Positions 8,989 through 19,179 are shown, counted from the stretch's first letter. The stretch: 64,000 nt of DNA from Ruminococcus sp. (GCA_017622925.1 JAGAQC010000071.1:1-64000); one strand, 5' to 3'. Translations and numbers: made by a program. Notes: generated by a model from the letters alone, not told the origin.

Positions 8989-9357
8989 TTACTTCTTCTT
9001 GTTAGCGATAGTCTTTACAGGACCCTTACGGGTTCTTGCGTTTGTCTTGGTTCTCTGACCTCTTACGGGGAGTCCCTTTCTGTGACGAACGCCTCTGTAG
9101 CACTGGATCTCAACAAGTCTCTTGATGTTAAGAGCGACTTCACGGCGGAGATCGCCCTCAACGGTGTAGTTTGCGTCAATATAGTCACGAAGCTTTGCTA
9201 CGTCCCCCTCGGTGAGATCCTTTACTCTTGTATCGGGATCTACGCCTGTGTTAGCGAGGATATCTGTAGCAGTCTGACGACCGATTCCGTAGATGTAGGT
9301 GAGTCCGATCTCGACTCTCTTGTTCTTCGGAAGATCAACACCGGCTATTCTTGCCAT
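8989..9357 (-). CDS. rpsM: 30S ribosomal protein S13
   Basis: S13 forms inter-subunit bridges at the head of the 30S particle. The 122-aa protein starts [17 protein letters not shown] and ends in a basic tail ([18 protein letters not shown]). The ATG at 9357 follows GGAGG by 8 nt and gives the family-standard start; 11 extra upstream codons in frame are not used. Confidence 0.97.
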   Translation of the reverse strand: MARIAGVDLPKNKRVEIGLTYIYGIGRQTATDILANTGVDPDTRVKDLTEGDVAKLRDYIDANYTVEGDLRREVALNIKRLVEIQCYRGVRHRKGLPVRGQRTKTNARTRKGPVKTIANKKK

Positions 9358-9386
9358 ATAATTACCTCCATTACTTAGCTCAGAGA

Positions 9387-9500
9387 TCAACCCTGACGCT
9401 GCTTATGCTTCGGATTTTCGCAGATAACCATGATTCTGCCTTTACGTTTGATAACCTTGCACTTTTCGCAAATAGGTTTTACTGAAGGTCTGACTTTCAT
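9387..9500 (-). CDS. rpmJ: 50S ribosomal protein L36
   Basis: The smallest 50S protein, 37 aa. It is the zinc-binding form, with Cys11, Cys14, Cys27 and His32 as ligands. The ATG at 9500 has GAGGAGG upstream. It lies between infA and rpsM, the usual place. Confidence 0.97.
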   Translation of the reverse strand: MKVRPSVKPICEKCKVIKRKGRIMVICENPKHKQRQG

Positions 9501-9519
9501 TGAAAATACCTCCTCTTTC

Positions 9520-9738
9520 TTACTTGACACGCCATGTGATACGACCCTTTGACAGATCGTAGGGTGACATTTCAAGCTTAACCTTGTCACCCGGCACTAT
9601 TCTGATATAATTCATTCTGAGCTTGCCGGAAACGTGCGCGAGTACCTCATGGCCGTTTTCCAGCTGCACCTTGAACATTGCGTTGGGCAGAGCGTCTGTA
9701 ACAACGCCTTCAACTTCGATTACGTCTTCCTTGGACAT
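9520..9738 (-). CDS. infA: Translation initiation factor IF-1
   Basis: IF-1 binds the A site of the 30S subunit during initiation. The 72-aa protein is a single OB fold with the typical block [20 protein letters not shown] and the ending [10 protein letters not shown]. It is 13 nt downstream of the KOW-domain gene. Confidence 0.97.
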   Translation of the reverse strand: MSKEDVIEVEGVVTDALPNAMFKVQLENGHEVLAHVSGKLRMNYIRIVPGDKVKLEMSPYDLSKGRITWRVK

Positions 9739-9751
9739 AGGATAACCTCCT

Positions 9752-9994
9752 TTACTCAGCTCCGCCGAATGCTCTCAGCATAGTTCTGAGTTTTTTATCA
9801 GTTATATCTTTAATATCGATCATACTGCCTGTAAGAGAAATATGCCTGATGTTCTTACGCTTCGGAGAAGCAAGTTTTCGGCTTTTTCCATCGGCGATGG
9901 AACAGCGGCTCTTTTCCACGGCGGTGACAACGAAGAAGCTCCCCTTGTCTCTGCCCGCCATAGCTCTTACGACTGAGCCGATTTTAAGCTCCAC
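9752..9994 (-). CDS. KOW-domain RNA-binding protein (L14e-like)
   Basis: An 80-aa protein with an N-terminal KOW motif ([18 protein letters not shown]) and a basic middle ([15 protein letters not shown]). Small KOW proteins at this place between map and infA are common in Clostridia, and a ribosome- or rRNA-binding role is assumed but unproven. The start codon is GTG at 9994, with GGGGG 8 nt upstream. Confidence 0.85.
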   Translation of the reverse strand: MELKIGSVVRAMAGRDKGSFFVVTAVEKSRCSIADGKSRKLASPKRKNIRHISLTGSMIDIKDITDKKLRTMLRAFGGAE

Positions 9995-10014
9995 AATAAT
10001 TTCCCCCTTATTTT

Positions 10015-10767
10015 TCAGGGTTTGGTCAAAATTACAGGACCATCAGGAGTTATTGCGATCATATGCTCAAAATGAGCAGACAGCGAACCATTTTTCGTAA
10101 CCACGGTCCATCCGTCCTTGAGAGTTCTCACATCGTCGCCCTTTTGATTTATCATAGGCTCGATGCAGATCGTCATGCCGGAAACAAGTCTCGGACCTCG
10201 TCCTGCCTTGCCCCAATTCGGTATCTCCGGCGATTCGTGAACCTCTCTGCCGATGCCGTGGCCGCAGTAATTTCTTACGATCCCGTAGCCGCGTGAAGCA
10301 CAATACTCTTCTACAGCATGAGAAATATCTCCGATCCTTGCCCCTGCCTTCGCCTGAGCGATGCCCTCGTAAAGGCTCGCCTCGGTAACTTCCAGCAATG
10401 CCTTGGCTTCATCAGAAATTTTACCAACAGGGAAGGTCCAGCAGCTATCGGCGTTGTAGCCCTTGTACGCGGCTCCTGTGTCGATACTTACTATGTCGCC
10501 TTCCTTTAATCTGTGGTGAGCCTTCGGTATCCCGTGGATGACCTCCTCGTTTACGGAGATACAAGCGTTCCCCGGAAAACCGTAAAGACCTTTAAAGCAG
10601 GATCTGCAGCCGTGTTCAGCGTAATACTCGCCTATCAGCCTATCAACATCGAGAGTTGACATACCCGGCCTTAATTTTTCGCCCGCATACCATATTGCGC
10701 CGCAGGTAATTCTACCTGCTTCACGCATTATGGCTAAGTCGGACTGTGATTTGATGCTTATGCTCAT
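10015..10767 (-). CDS. map: Methionine aminopeptidase type I
   Basis: This enzyme removes the initiator Met from nascent proteins. The 250-aa protein has the pita-bread fold motifs: VSIDTGAAYKGYNAD with the two metal-binding Asp residues, YCGHGIGREVHE with the catalytic His, CIEPM and the C-terminal HFEHMIAIT. It lacks the N-terminal SEC-C zinc extension found in some clostridial paralogues. Its ATG overlaps the adk stop (TAATG), suggesting translational coupling. Confidence 0.96.
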   Translation of the reverse strand: MSISIKSQSDLAIMREAGRITCGAIWYAGEKLRPGMSTLDVDRLIGEYYAEHGCRSCFKGLYGFPGNACISVNEEVIHGIPKAHHRLKEGDIVSIDTGAAYKGYNADSCWTFPVGKISDEAKALLEVTEASLYEGIAQAKAGARIGDISHAVEEYCASRGYGIVRNYCGHGIGREVHESPEIPNWGKAGRGPRLVSGMTICIEPMINQKGDDVRTLKDGWTVVTKNGSLSAHFEHMIAITPDGPVILTKP

Positions 10768-11402
10768 TACTCGACTCCTACTGCTGCAAGAGTGAGCCTT
10801 GATGTTTCGGCTACCTCTTCCTGACCCTCTACGGTAACAAGCTTGCCCTGTTTCTCGTAGTAATCTTTAAGAGGAGCTGTCTTTTCGTGATATGTTGCAA
10901 GACGTTCGAGAACTACCTCGGGCTGATCGTCCTTACGGATAACAGTCTTGTCGCCGCACTTATCACAAACGCCCTCTGTTTTGGAAGGCTTATATTCAAT
11001 GTGATACGATGCTCCGCAGCCCTGACATACGCGTCTGCCCGAAACTCTCTGCTTGATAGTTTCGTCTGCCACATTGATCTCGATCACCTTGTCGATCTTG
11101 ATACCCATTGCGTCGAGAGCCTCTGCCTGCGGAACGGTTCTGGGGAAGCCGTCGAGAATGAAGCCTTCCTTGCAGTCGTCCTCAGCGATACGCTCTTTAA
11201 GGATACCGATAACGATGTCGTCGGAAACGAGCGCGCCCGCGTCCATAGCAGCCTTTGCCTTTAGACCGTACTCTGTGCCGTTCTTAGCGGCTTCACGAAG
11301 AATATTGCCTGTCGAGATCTGGGGTATATTCAGAGCTTCGGAAACTACCTCTGCCTGAGTACCCTTTCCTGCGCCCGGAGCGCCTAAAAAGATAAGATTC
11401 AT
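10767..11402 (-). CDS. adk: Adenylate kinase, zinc-LID type
   Basis: Interconverts ATP plus AMP and two ADP. The 211-aa protein has the P-loop GAPGAGKGT at 7-15 and the AMP-binding block DGFPRT. The LID domain carries four cysteines (Cys126, Cys129, Cys146, Cys149), so it binds zinc, as in many Gram-positive adenylate kinases. It follows secY and overlaps map by one base. Confidence 0.97.
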   Translation of the reverse strand: MNLIFLGAPGAGKGTQAEVVSEALNIPQISTGNILREAAKNGTEYGLKAKAAMDAGALVSDDIVIGILKERIAEDDCKEGFILDGFPRTVPQAEALDAMGIKIDKVIEINVADETIKQRVSGRRVCQGCGASYHIEYKPSKTEGVCDKCGDKTVIRKDDQPEVVLERLATYHEKTAPLKDYYEKQGKLVTVEGQEEVAETSRLTLAAVGVE

Positions 11403-11422
11403 TTTATATCCTCCTTGTATGC

Positions 11423-12760
11423 TTACGAGAGGAAGCCTTTATGGTGTCTCATCATAAGCTGTGATTCAAGTGTACGTGTTGTTTCAAGAGCAACGCTTAC
11501 CGCAATGAGAATTGTAGTACCGCCCATCGAAAGCGATCTGAGGTTTTCGTCAGCCATAGAGAAGAATATCGGAACGACTGCGATGATTCCGAGGAATATC
11601 GCGCCCACGAGAGCGATCTTTGAAAGAACTCTCTGAATGTAATCCGAAGTGGGCTTTCCGGGTCTGATACCGGGGATACCGCCGTTGGACTGACGAAGAT
11701 TGTTTGCTATCTCAATGGGGTTGTACTGGATAGATACGTAGAAATAATTGAACGCAATAATTAAGATAAAGTAAAGTATTGCGTAAGACCAACTGCTTGT
11801 TGAGAAGAATTTGCAGAAGTGATAGTAGAAGCCCTCCGGCTTGGTAGGCTGTCCTGCGAAAAGCTGGATAGTCTGAGGAAGCGACATGAAGGACATAGCG
11901 AAGATGATAGGCATAACGCCGCTCATCATTACCTTTATCGGAATGTGAGTTTTCTGTCCGCCGAACTGTTTTCTTCCGACAACTCTCTTGGCATACTGGA
12001 TAGGAATACGTCTTTCAGCCTCGTTCATAAATACGATAAAGGCAAATTCAAAGACGATAAATACGACGTAGCCGATAGTAACAAAGAGGTACTTCTCGGG
12101 CTTTTCGCCGATAAGTGAAACAAGACGTCCTGCGTCTACAGGGAATCTTGCCGCGATACCTGCAAAGAGTATCATAGATACGCCGTTGCCGATACCCTTG
12201 TCGCTTATTCTGTTGCCCATCCATACTACGAAGGACGCGCCGGCAACAAAGCATGCGATAATTACAACTGCGGAGAAATACATTTCCCAGCCTGTGTCGT
12301 ACTTGACAGCATGGGACGTAATACCGTTATCGCCGGTAACATTCATTCTCTTGAGGGTCAGGTAGTAGGCGAATCCCATGAATACCGCAAGAACCATAGC
12401 TACTGCGGAAGTGATCTTGTTGATCTTTTTTCTGCCCTCTTCGCCCTCATCTCTGAGTCTTTCAAGCGGCGGCAGAGCATATGTCAGCAGCTGCATTATG
12501 ATAGACGCATTGATGTACGGGGTGATCGAAAGTGAGAATATAGTTGCCTGAGACAGCGCGCCGCCGGTTATCGTATTCAGGTATTCGAGGAAGTTGCCGC
12601 CTGTTGCGTTGTTGTCCATCCAATCCTTTACAACGCTTGTATCGAGGAACGGAACTGCAACTGCGCTTCCAAATCTGAAAATAACGATCATGAGTAATGT
12701 GTACAAAAGCTTTTTCCTTATATCGGGAACGCTCCACGCACGTTTCAGTGTCTGAAACAC
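11423..12760 (-). CDS. secY: Protein translocase subunit SecY
   Basis: Pore subunit of the Sec translocon in the inner membrane; 445 aa with ten expected transmembrane helices. The SecY blocks ALPPLERLRDEGEEGRKKI and GIPGIRPGKPTSDYI (cytosolic loops) are clear. The start is GTG at 12760, one base after the rplO stop. The ribosome site GAGGTGA lies inside the end of rplO, so the two genes are probably coupled. Confidence 0.96.
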   Translation of the reverse strand: MFQTLKRAWSVPDIRKKLLYTLLMIVIFRFGSAVAVPFLDTSVVKDWMDNNATGGNFLEYLNTITGGALSQATIFSLSITPYINASIIMQLLTYALPPLERLRDEGEEGRKKINKITSAVAMVLAVFMGFAYYLTLKRMNVTGDNGITSHAVKYDTGWEMYFSAVVIIACFVAGASFVVWMGNRISDKGIGNGVSMILFAGIAARFPVDAGRLVSLIGEKPEKYLFVTIGYVVFIVFEFAFIVFMNEAERRIPIQYAKRVVGRKQFGGQKTHIPIKVMMSGVMPIIFAMSFMSLPQTIQLFAGQPTKPEGFYYHFCKFFSTSSWSYAILYFILIIAFNYFYVSIQYNPIEIANNLRQSNGGIPGIRPGKPTSDYIQRVLSKIALVGAIFLGIIAVVPIFFSMADENLRSLSMGGTTILIAVSVALETTRTLESQLMMRHHKGFLS

Positions 12761-12761
12761 A

Positions 12762-13202
12762 TTACATCACCTCGGTCTTTCCGCCTGCCTTTTCGATTTT
12801 CTCTACAGCGCTCTGAGAGAATTTTGCAGCTTTAACTGTGAGCTGAGCTGTAAGCTCTCCGTTTCCGAGAACCTTAACGCCGTCAAGCTCCTTTTTGATA
12901 AGACCCGCTGCCTTCAGAAGCTCTGCGTCAACTACTGTGCCGTTCTCGAATCTGTTGAGATCCGAAACGTTTACGATAGCGTATTCGGTTGCGAAGATGT
13001 TATTGAAGCCTCTCTTTGGGATACGTCTTGCAAGAGGCATCTGTCCGCCTTCAAAGCCGATTCTTACGCCGCCGCCCGAACGGGCGTTCTGTCCCTTGTG
13101 ACCCTTGCCGGCTGTTTTGCCGTTACCCGAGCCGTGACCTCTGCCGACACGCTTTACAGCCTTGTTGGAATCGGGTGCGGGAGTTAATTCGTGAATTTTC
13201 AT
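12762..13202 (-). CDS. rplO: 50S ribosomal protein L15
   Basis: L15 of the large subunit, 146 aa. It starts [20 protein letters not shown] and has the glycine-rich block [19 protein letters not shown]. The ATG at 13202 has GGAGGTG 6 nt upstream; an in-frame GTG 9 nt earlier overlaps that site. It lies between rpmD and secY. Confidence 0.96.
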   Translation of the reverse strand: MKIHELTPAPDSNKAVKRVGRGHGSGNGKTAGKGHKGQNARSGGGVRIGFEGGQMPLARRIPKRGFNNIFATEYAIVNVSDLNRFENGTVVDAELLKAAGLIKKELDGVKVLGNGELTAQLTVKAAKFSQSAVEKIEKAGGKTEVM

Positions 13203-13219
13203 GGTATGCACCTCCTTGC

Positions 13220-13396
13220 TTACGCTTCAGTAACCTCGATGAGGTGTGAAATTTTCTTTATCTTGCCCTGTGTCTGAGCATTGTCGGGCTGAGTTGTTAC
13301 GTCGCCGATCTTTCTGAGACCGAGTGACTGAGCAGTTGCTATCTGATCCTTTTTACAACTGATGAGGCTCTTAACGAGCTTTATGTTCTTAGCCAT
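13220..13396 (-). CDS. rpmD: 50S ribosomal protein L30
   Basis: Short L30 of 58 aa, starting [14 protein letters not shown]. The ATG at 13396 is chosen because AGGAGG lies 8 nt upstream; the TTG two codons earlier is less likely. It contains the family block [14 protein letters not shown]. It lies between rpsE and rplO. Confidence 0.95.
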   Translation of the reverse strand: MAKNIKLVKSLISCKKDQIATAQSLGLRKIGDVTTQPDNAQTQGKIKKISHLIEVTEA

Positions 13397-13409
13397 TGTC
13401 AATGCCTCC

Positions 13410-13910
13410 TTAACCTAAAATTTCCTTAACGGACTTGCCTCTCTTAGCGGCAACCTCCTTAGCGGAAGTGCAGGCTTTCAGACCGTTGATAGTAGCTCTT
13501 ACTACGTTGCAGGGATTATTGGAACGAAGGGACTTTGTTCTGATGTCCTTGATACCTGCGACCTCGATGACCGCACGAACAGGACCGCCTGCGATAACGC
13601 CGGTACCGGGGGCTGCGGGCTTCATGAGAACTCTGCCTGCGCCGAATGCGCCTACGATCTCGTGGGGGATAGTCGTACCCTTGAGAGCGATCTTGCAGAG
13701 ATTCTTCTTAGCGTCCTCAATACCCTTGCGGATAGCGTCGGGAACTTCTCCGGACTTGCCGAGACCGAAGCCTACTGTACCGTTACCGTCGCCGACAACC
13801 ACGAGTGCGGAGAACTTCATGATACGGCCGCCCTTAACTGTCTTGGAAACTCTGTTGATAGCAACTACCTTTTCCTGAAGCTCGGGAGCCTGTGTTTCAA
13901 TATTAGCCAT
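13410..13910 (-). CDS. rpsE: 30S ribosomal protein S5
   Basis: S5 shapes the mRNA entry channel and helps decoding accuracy. The 166-aa protein has the N-terminal double-stranded-RNA-binding-like domain ([21 protein letters not shown]) and the C-terminal domain with [19 protein letters not shown]. It lies between rplR and rpmD. Confidence 0.97.
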   Translation of the reverse strand: MANIETQAPELQEKVVAINRVSKTVKGGRIMKFSALVVVGDGNGTVGFGLGKSGEVPDAIRKGIEDAKKNLCKIALKGTTIPHEIVGAFGAGRVLMKPAAPGTGVIAGGPVRAVIEVAGIKDIRTKSLRSNNPCNVVRATINGLKACTSAKEVAAKRGKSVKEILG

Positions 13911-13925
13911 TATTTTACCTCCCTC

Positions 13926-14285
13926 TTAGAACTGTAATCCGTTTTCACGGGCACCCTCGGCGAGTTCCTTGACTCTGCCGTGGTAGAGGTAGCCGCCTCT
14001 GTCGAATACGACCTCGGTGATACCCTTTGCTGCTGCGTTCTTAGCGATCATCTCGCCGACCTTGCGAGCGCCCTCGATGTTGCCGCCGCTGCCCTCAAAG
14101 TTCTTATCCATGCTGGATGCAGAAGCAAGAGTAACTCCGTTTACGTCGTCAATGATCTGAGCATAAATGTGCTTAGAAGAACGGAAAACATTTAGACGGG
14201 GACACTCGGGAGTACCTGAGATCTTATAGCGAACTCTGCGGTGTCTCTTTAATCTTGCCTTATTGCTGTCAAATTTCTTTACCAT
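13926..14285 (-). CDS. rplR: 50S ribosomal protein L18
   Basis: L18 binds 5S rRNA. The 119-aa protein has a basic N-terminus ([17 protein letters not shown]) and the blocks [15 protein letters not shown] and [15 protein letters not shown]. It lies between rplF and rpsE. Confidence 0.97.
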   Translation of the reverse strand: MVKKFDSNKARLKRHRRVRYKISGTPECPRLNVFRSSKHIYAQIIDDVNGVTLASASSMDKNFEGSGGNIEGARKVGEMIAKNAAAKGITEVVFDRGGYLYHGRVKELAEGARENGLQF

Positions 14286-14304
14286 AGCAATTTGCTCCTT
14301 TTAA

Positions 14305-14850
14305 TTACTTCTTGCCCTTACCGGCCTTACCTTCCTTGCGGATGATATGCTCGCCGGCGTATCTGATGCCCTTGCCCTTGTAAGGCTCGGGAGGACGCTT
14401 TTCACGGATCTCAGCTGCAAACTGACCTACAGCCTGCTTATCAATACCGCTTACGATTATTCTGTTGGGCTGAGGAACTTCAAGCTTTATTGTAGCTGTT
14501 TCCTCGATAACAACAGGGTGGGAGAAACCGAGGTTAAGATTTACCTTGTTTCCCGACTTTGCGGCACGGTAGCCGACGCCCTCGATCTCGAGCGTCTTGG
14601 AATATCCGTTTGTTACACCCTCGACCATATTGGCGATAAGTGTACGTGTAAGACCGTGAAGCGAACGGTGCTTTTTATCGTCGCTGGGTCTTGTAACTGT
14701 GATAACGCCTGCTTCTATCTCGATAGAAAGCTCGGTGCTGAACTGTTTTGTAAGCTCGCCCTTGGGTCCCTTGACTGTGAGGCAGTTATTGTCGTTCTTT
14801 ACCTCTACACCTGCGGGAACTGCAATAGGCATTCTGCCGATTCTTGACAT
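14305..14850 (-). CDS. rplF: 50S ribosomal protein L6
   Basis: L6 lies near the factor-binding site of the 50S subunit. The 181-aa protein starts MSRIGRMPIAVPAGV and has the C-terminal signature PEPYKGKGIRYAGE, ending in a short Lys/Gly-rich tail. It lies between rpsH and rplR. Confidence 0.97.
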   Translation of the reverse strand: MSRIGRMPIAVPAGVEVKNDNNCLTVKGPKGELTKQFSTELSIEIEAGVITVTRPSDDKKHRSLHGLTRTLIANMVEGVTNGYSKTLEIEGVGYRAAKSGNKVNLNLGFSHPVVIEETATIKLEVPQPNRIIVSGIDKQAVGQFAAEIREKRPPEPYKGKGIRYAGEHIIRKEGKAGKGKK

Positions 14851-14862
14851 AGTAGCTCCTCC

Positions 14863-15261
14863 TTACCAGATGTATGCGAGGACCTCGCCGCCGACGTTAA
14901 GCTCTCTTGCCTTTTTGTCGGTAACGATTCCCTTTGAAGTGGAAACGATTGCGATACCCAGACCCTTTCTTACCTTGGGCATATCTGCGCAGCTTGAATA
15001 GATACGCAGACCGGGCTTTGAAACTCTTCTGAGTCCTGTGATTACGGGTGATCTGTTGTCACCGTATTTGAGCGTGATCCTGATAACACCCTGCTTTCCG
15101 TCCTCAATTACCTGAAAGCCCTTTACATAGCCCTCGTCAACGAGGATCTGTGTTATAGCCTTCTTTACATTTGAAGCGGGAACGTCAACTGTGGCGTGCT
15201 TAGCAGTATTCGCATTGCGGATTCTTGTTAAAAGATCAGCGATTGTATCTGTGATTTGCAT
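14863..15261 (-). CDS. rpsH: 30S ribosomal protein S8
   Basis: S8 binds helix 21 of 16S rRNA and in E. coli represses the spc operon. The 132-aa protein starts [18 protein letters not shown] and ends with the conserved [22 protein letters not shown]. It lies between rpsN and rplF. Confidence 0.97.
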   Translation of the reverse strand: MQITDTIADLLTRIRNANTAKHATVDVPASNVKKAITQILVDEGYVKGFQVIEDGKQGVIRITLKYGDNRSPVITGLRRVSKPGLRIYSSCADMPKVRKGLGIAIVSTSKGIVTDKKARELNVGGEVLAYIW

Positions 15262-15284
15262 TCAGATGACCTCCTTTTCGTATT

Positions 15285-15470
15285 TTACCAGCTTGCCTTC
15301 TTTACGCCGGGGATCTGACCGTCGTGAGCAAGCTCTCTGAAGCAGACGCGGCAGATGCCGAATTTTCTGAGGTAGGCGTGGGGTCTGCCGCAGATCTTGC
15401 ATCTGTTGTATGCTCTTGTGGAATACTTGGGAGTTCTCTTCTGCTTATTGATCATTGCCTTCTTAGCCAT
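15285..15470 (-). CDS. rpsN: 30S ribosomal protein S14 type Z
   Basis: Zinc-binding short form of S14, 61 aa, with Cys24, Cys27, Cys40 and Cys43. This form (also called rpsZ) is usual in the spc operon of Firmicutes; a zinc-free paralogue often exists elsewhere but is not in this window. It lies between rplE and rpsH. Confidence 0.97.
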   Translation of the reverse strand: MAKKAMINKQKRTPKYSTRAYNRCKICGRPHAYLRKFGICRVCFRELAHDGQIPGVKKASW

Positions 15471-15486
15471 ATTTCTTCCTCCCTGA

Positions 15487-16026
15487 TTACTTGATGAACG
15501 GAGCGCCGAGAAGCGAGAGAAGCTCTCTGCCCTCTTCGTCGGTATTAGCTGTAGTGATAAAGTTGATATCCATACCTCTTACCTTGTCAATCTTGTCGTA
15601 CTCGATCTCGGGGAAGATAAGCTGCTCCTTTACGCCGGTAGAGTAGTTACCTCTGCCGTCGAAGGAATTTGCGCTGATACCTCTGAAGTCACGAACGCGG
15701 GGGAACGCAACGTTGAAGAGCTTATCAACGAATTCATACATCTTTTCGCCTCTGAGGGTAACTTTTACGCCGATAGGCATTCCCTCACGAAGCTTAAAGT
15801 TAGCAACGGATTTCTTAGCTCTGCATACTACAGGCTTCTGACCTGTGATAGCGGCTATATCGGTCATGATAGCGTCGATGACCTTTGCGTTGTCCTTAGC
15901 CTCTCCTGCGCCGACGTTGATAACAACCTTGTCAAGCTTCGGGATCTGCATAACGCTCTTGTAGCCGAACTTCTTCATCAGTGCGGGAGCAACGTCGCTA
16001 ACATAAAAATCTTTTAATCTTGCCAT
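15487..16026 (-). CDS. rplE: 50S ribosomal protein L5
   Basis: L5 binds 5S rRNA and contacts P-site tRNA. The 179-aa protein has the typical blocks [31 protein letters not shown] and [12 protein letters not shown]. It lies between rplX and rpsN. Confidence 0.97.
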   Translation of the reverse strand: MARLKDFYVSDVAPALMKKFGYKSVMQIPKLDKVVINVGAGEAKDNAKVIDAIMTDIAAITGQKPVVCRAKKSVANFKLREGMPIGVKVTLRGEKMYEFVDKLFNVAFPRVRDFRGISANSFDGRGNYSTGVKEQLIFPEIEYDKIDKVRGMDINFITTANTDEEGRELLSLLGAPFIK

Positions 16027-16044
16027 TGTCGTTTCTCCTTTACA

Positions 16045-16386
16045 TTATTCAAAAGACTTGCCGCACTTCTTGCAGGTACGAAGCTTTTTGCCGTCCTCGA
16101 AAGTGTGACCGACTCTTGTGGGTTTGCCGCACTTGGGGCATACAAGCTGTACCTTTGAAGCGTACACGGGAGCCTCAGTCTTGATGATGCCGCCCTGCTG
16201 ACCCATTCTTGTGGGCTTTACGTGCTTGGTGATAACGTTGATACCCTCAACGATGACCTTGCCCTCCTTGGGGCTTACCTCTGCGACCTTACCGGTTTTT
16301 CTGTCGCCGTTCTTATCGTACTTATCCTCGTACTTTCCTGTAAGCAGGATAACGGTGTCACCGGTTTTAACGTGAACTTTACTCAT
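16045..16386 (-). CDS. rplX: 50S ribosomal protein L24 with zinc-ribbon tail
   Basis: L24 is an early assembly protein of the 50S subunit. The 113-aa protein has the KOW core (VKTGDTVILLTGKYEDKYD) and a C-terminal four-cysteine ribbon (CPKCG, later CKKCG), common in Clostridia. The ATG at 16386 is 10 nt after GGAGGT; a GTG four codons upstream is the alternative start. Confidence 0.95.
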   Translation of the reverse strand: MSKVHVKTGDTVILLTGKYEDKYDKNGDRKTGKVAEVSPKEGKVIVEGINVITKHVKPTRMGQQGGIIKTEAPVYASKVQLVCPKCGKPTRVGHTFEDGKKLRTCKKCGKSFE

Positions 16387-16404
16387 ATCTTGTGACACCT
16401 CCGA

Positions 16405-16773
16405 TCAAAGAACCTCGGGAGCAAGGCTGAGGATCTTTGTGTATTCCTTTTCACGAAGCTCCTTAGCAACAGGTCCGAAAATACGGGTACCCTTGGGGTT
16501 CTTGTCTTCCTTAATAATTACAGCAGCGTTCTCGTCGAAGCGGATATATGTGCCGTCCTCTCTTCTGAGACCCTTTGCTGAACGAACGATAACTGCCTTA
16601 ACAACGTCGCCCTTCTTTACAACGCCTCCGGGTGTTGCTTTCTTAACGGAAGCAACTACAACGTCGCCTATATTTGCATATCTGCGGCGTGTTCCGCCCA
16701 GAACTCTGATACACATAAGCTCCTTGGCTCCTGTGTTATCAGCGACTTTAAGATAAGTCTGCATCTGAATCAC
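16405..16773 (-). CDS. rplN: 50S ribosomal protein L14
   Basis: L14 forms an inter-subunit bridge. The 122-aa protein starts [19 protein letters not shown]. The start is GTG at 16773, supported by GGAGG 8 nt upstream and by the family N-terminus MIQ; the ATG three codons later would shorten it. It lies between rpsQ and rplX. Confidence 0.96.
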   Translation of the reverse strand: MIQMQTYLKVADNTGAKELMCIRVLGGTRRRYANIGDVVVASVKKATPGGVVKKGDVVKAVIVRSAKGLRREDGTYIRFDENAAVIIKEDKNPKGTRIFGPVAKELREKEYTKILSLAPEVL

Positions 16774-16812
16774 AGCGAGTTCCTCCTTTCAAGCTTTAAG
16801 CTTTTACAAAAA

Positions 16813-17073
16813 TTACTTAGCCTTCTCAATGATGTTGGTAACACGCCATCTCTTATCCTTTGAAAGCGGACGTGTTTCCATGATCTCAACTCTGTCGCCG
16901 ACTCTGCACTCGTTGTTCTCATCGTGAGCCTTGAACTTAACAGTATTCTTGATGATCTTCTTATAAAGCGGGTGTTTAACGTTATCAACGATAGCAACTA
17001 CGACGGTCTTATCCATCTTATCGCTTACAACCTTACCTACTCTTGTTTTTCTAAGGTTTCTCTCAGTAGACAT
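16813..17073 (-). CDS. rpsQ: 30S ribosomal protein S17
   Basis: S17 is a primary 16S rRNA-binding protein with an OB fold. The 86-aa protein has the blocks [19 protein letters not shown] and [20 protein letters not shown]. It lies between rpmC and rplN. Confidence 0.97.
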   Translation of the reverse strand: MSTERNLRKTRVGKVVSDKMDKTVVVAIVDNVKHPLYKKIIKNTVKFKAHDENNECRVGDRVEIMETRPLSKDKRWRVTNIIEKAK

Positions 17074-17092
17074 TAGCTAAATCCTCCCTTTC

Positions 17093-17290
17093 TTACTGCT
17101 GCGCAAGCTCTGCGGCGCGCAGAGATGTTTTGATGCGGGCAATATCTTTCTTTACAGCCTTTATTCTCGCTGTATTCTCGAGCTGATTTACAGCAAGCTG
17201 GAAGCGAAGATTGAAGAGCTCTTCCTTGAGGCTTGTAAGCTGCTCGTTCATCTCGTCAACGGACATTTCTCTGATATCAGATGCCTTCAT
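17093..17290 (-). CDS. rpmC: 50S ribosomal protein L29
   Basis: L29 is a two-helix protein by the peptide exit. The 65-aa protein has the block [21 protein letters not shown]. Its ATG overlaps the rplP stop (TAATG). Confidence 0.97.
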   Translation of the reverse strand: MKASDIREMSVDEMNEQLTSLKEELFNLRFQLAVNQLENTARIKAVKKDIARIKTSLRAAELAQQ

Positions 17291-17712
17291 TACTGCTCTC
17301 CTCCTTCTTCCTTAGTTACGAACTTGCACTTGATGGGGAGCTTGTGCATTGCAAGACGCATAGCCTCGCGCGCGATCTCCTCCGATACTCCCTTGATCTC
17401 AAAAAGAACTCTGCCGGGCTTTACTACTGCTACCCAGTACTCGGGAGAACCCTTACCTGAACCCATTCGTGTTTCAGCGGGCTTTTCTGTGATAGGCTTG
17501 TCGGGGAATATCTTTATCCAAACCTGACCGCCTCTCTTGATGTAACGGGTCATAGCGATACGGGCGGCTTCGATCTGGTTGGAAGTGATCCATGAAGGCT
17601 CGAGAGCCTGAAGACCGTAATCGCCGTATGTTACCTTGTTACCTCTGTATGCCTTACCTTTCAGACGTCCTCTGTGGACTCTGCGGTACTTAACTCTTTT
17701 TGGAAGCAGCAT
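17290..17712 (-). CDS. rplP: 50S ribosomal protein L16
   Basis: L16 lies near the A site of the peptidyl transferase centre. The 140-aa protein starts [20 protein letters not shown] and has the block [18 protein letters not shown]. It overlaps rpsC and rpmC by one base on each side (TAATG), so the three genes are probably translationally coupled. Confidence 0.97.
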   Translation of the reverse strand: MLLPKRVKYRRVHRGRLKGKAYRGNKVTYGDYGLQALEPSWITSNQIEAARIAMTRYIKRGGQVWIKIFPDKPITEKPAETRMGSGKGSPEYWVAVVKPGRVLFEIKGVSEEIAREAMRLAMHKLPIKCKFVTKEEGGEQ

Positions 17713-18500
17713 TACTGATTACCTCCTTCTCTTTTTGAGTCACGGTTGAAGTTTCTTCCGCCTCTTCTGTTTCCGTCGCGTCTGTCGTCACGGCGGCGGC
17801 GGTTGTTGTCATCGCGGCGGTTGGACTTTCTCTCGACCTTTTCTCTCTGAGCGGCAGCCTTAGCAGCGTCGCCCTTGAGAACTTCGCCCTTGTAGATCCA
17901 AACCTTTACGCCGAGCTTTCCGTATGTTGTGTCAGCCTCAGCGAAACCGTAATCAATATCGGCACGGATAGTCTGAAGCGGGATAGTACCCTCGTGGTAG
18001 CTCTCGCTTCTTGCGATCTCGGCTCCGGCAAGTCTGCCTGATACCTTGACCTTGATTCCCTTAGCGCCGAGTCTCATTGTTCTGCCGATAGACTGCTTCA
18101 TAGCGCGTCTGAAAGAAACTCTGTTCTCGAGGTCGAGAGCGATCTTCTCTGCAACGAGCTGCGAGTCCATATCGGGCTGCTTTACCTCGATGATGTTTAC
18201 ATAGACCTGCTTGTTCATCATCTTCTCGAGCTGTACTCTGAGCTTCTCTATTTCTGCGCCCTGTCTGCCGATAACGATACCGGGCTTAGCGCAGTGGATG
18301 TGGATTCTTACCTTATCGGCAAAACGCTCTATCTCGATTCTGGGAACACCTGCTGCATACAAGCTCTTCTTAATGAAGTTACGAACATTGTAGTCCTCAA
18401 CGAGAGTGTCGCCGAAGTCTGCCTTGTTTGCATACCAGCGTGAATCCCAATCTTTAATAACGCCGACACGAAGACCGTGCGGATTAACCTTCTGTCCCAT
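17712..18500 (-). CDS. rpsC: 30S ribosomal protein S3 with charged C-terminal tail
   Basis: S3 lines the mRNA entry site. The 262-aa protein has the KH domain ([13 protein letters not shown]) and the C-terminal S3 domain ([27 protein letters not shown]). It is about 40 residues longer than the usual ~220: from about residue 217 it ends in a low-complexity Arg/Asp/Asn/Gly tail. The tail is part of the same frame and precedes a TAATG overlap with rplP, so it is unlikely to be an error. Confidence 0.96.
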   Translation of the reverse strand: MGQKVNPHGLRVGVIKDWDSRWYANKADFGDTLVEDYNVRNFIKKSLYAAGVPRIEIERFADKVRIHIHCAKPGIVIGRQGAEIEKLRVQLEKMMNKQVYVNIIEVKQPDMDSQLVAEKIALDLENRVSFRRAMKQSIGRTMRLGAKGIKVKVSGRLAGAEIARSESYHEGTIPLQTIRADIDYGFAEADTTYGKLGVKVWIYKGEVLKGDAAKAAAQREKVERKSNRRDDNNRRRRDDRRDGNRRGGRNFNRDSKREGGNQ

Positions 18501-18519
18501 TAATCAGACCTCCTTGGGA

Positions 18520-18855
18520 TTATTCTTTTTCTTTAAGAACAACTGTGATGTGTGATGTTCTCTTTAATATTCTGAATGCTCTGCCCTGCGCTCTCGGCAT
18601 AATTCTCTTCATGATAGGACCGGGTGTTACGAAGCACTCGGCTACATAGAGGTTATCGCCGTCCATGCCGAAATTGTTTACAGCATTTGCCTGAGCGGAT
18701 TTTACAAGCTTTGCAACGATAGGACTTGCAGCCTTAGGAGTAAGATCTAAAGCAGCCAAAGCGATGTCCAGTGGCTTGTTTCTGATAAGATCGAGAACGA
18801 TCTGCACCTTTCTGGGTGATATACGAGCATTTCTTAAATAAGCTCTCGCTTCCAT
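18520..18855 (-). CDS. rplV: 50S ribosomal protein L22
   Basis: L22 reaches into the peptide exit tunnel with a beta-hairpin. The 111-aa protein has the start [18 protein letters not shown] and the signature [20 protein letters not shown]. It lies between rpsS and rpsC. Confidence 0.97.
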   Translation of the reverse strand: MEARAYLRNARISPRKVQIVLDLIRNKPLDIALAALDLTPKAASPIVAKLVKSAQANAVNNFGMDGDNLYVAECFVTPGPIMKRIMPRAQGRAFRILKRTSHITVVLKEKE

Positions 18856-18874
18856 CTATAGCTCCTCCTTCCGC

Positions 18875-19159
18875 TTATTTCTTACCGTTATTGGATGTTT
18901 TTGAACCTGCGTGACCCTTATAGGTTCTTGTAGGAGCAAACTCGCCGAGCTTGTGTCCTACCATATCCTCTGTTACGTATACCGGAACGTGCTTGCGTCC
19001 GTCGTGAACAGCGAATGTGTGACCGACGAAATCAGGGAAAATCGTTGAAGAACGGCTCCATGTTTTAAGAACGTTCTTCTTGCCTGCCTCGTTCATAGCC
19101 ACAACTCTTTTAAGGAGAACCTCCTGAACGTATGGTCCTTTTTTGATGCTTCTGCTCAT
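18875..19159 (-). CDS. rpsS: 30S ribosomal protein S19
   Basis: S19 of the 30S head, 94 aa. It starts [19 protein letters not shown] and has the signature [17 protein letters not shown]. It lies between rplB and rplV. Confidence 0.97.
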   Translation of the reverse strand: MSRSIKKGPYVQEVLLKRVVAMNEAGKKNVLKTWSRSSTIFPDFVGHTFAVHDGRKHVPVYVTEDMVGHKLGEFAPTRTYKGHAGSKTSNNGKK

Positions 19160-19179
19160 TATTCAGTTCCTCCCTTCGA

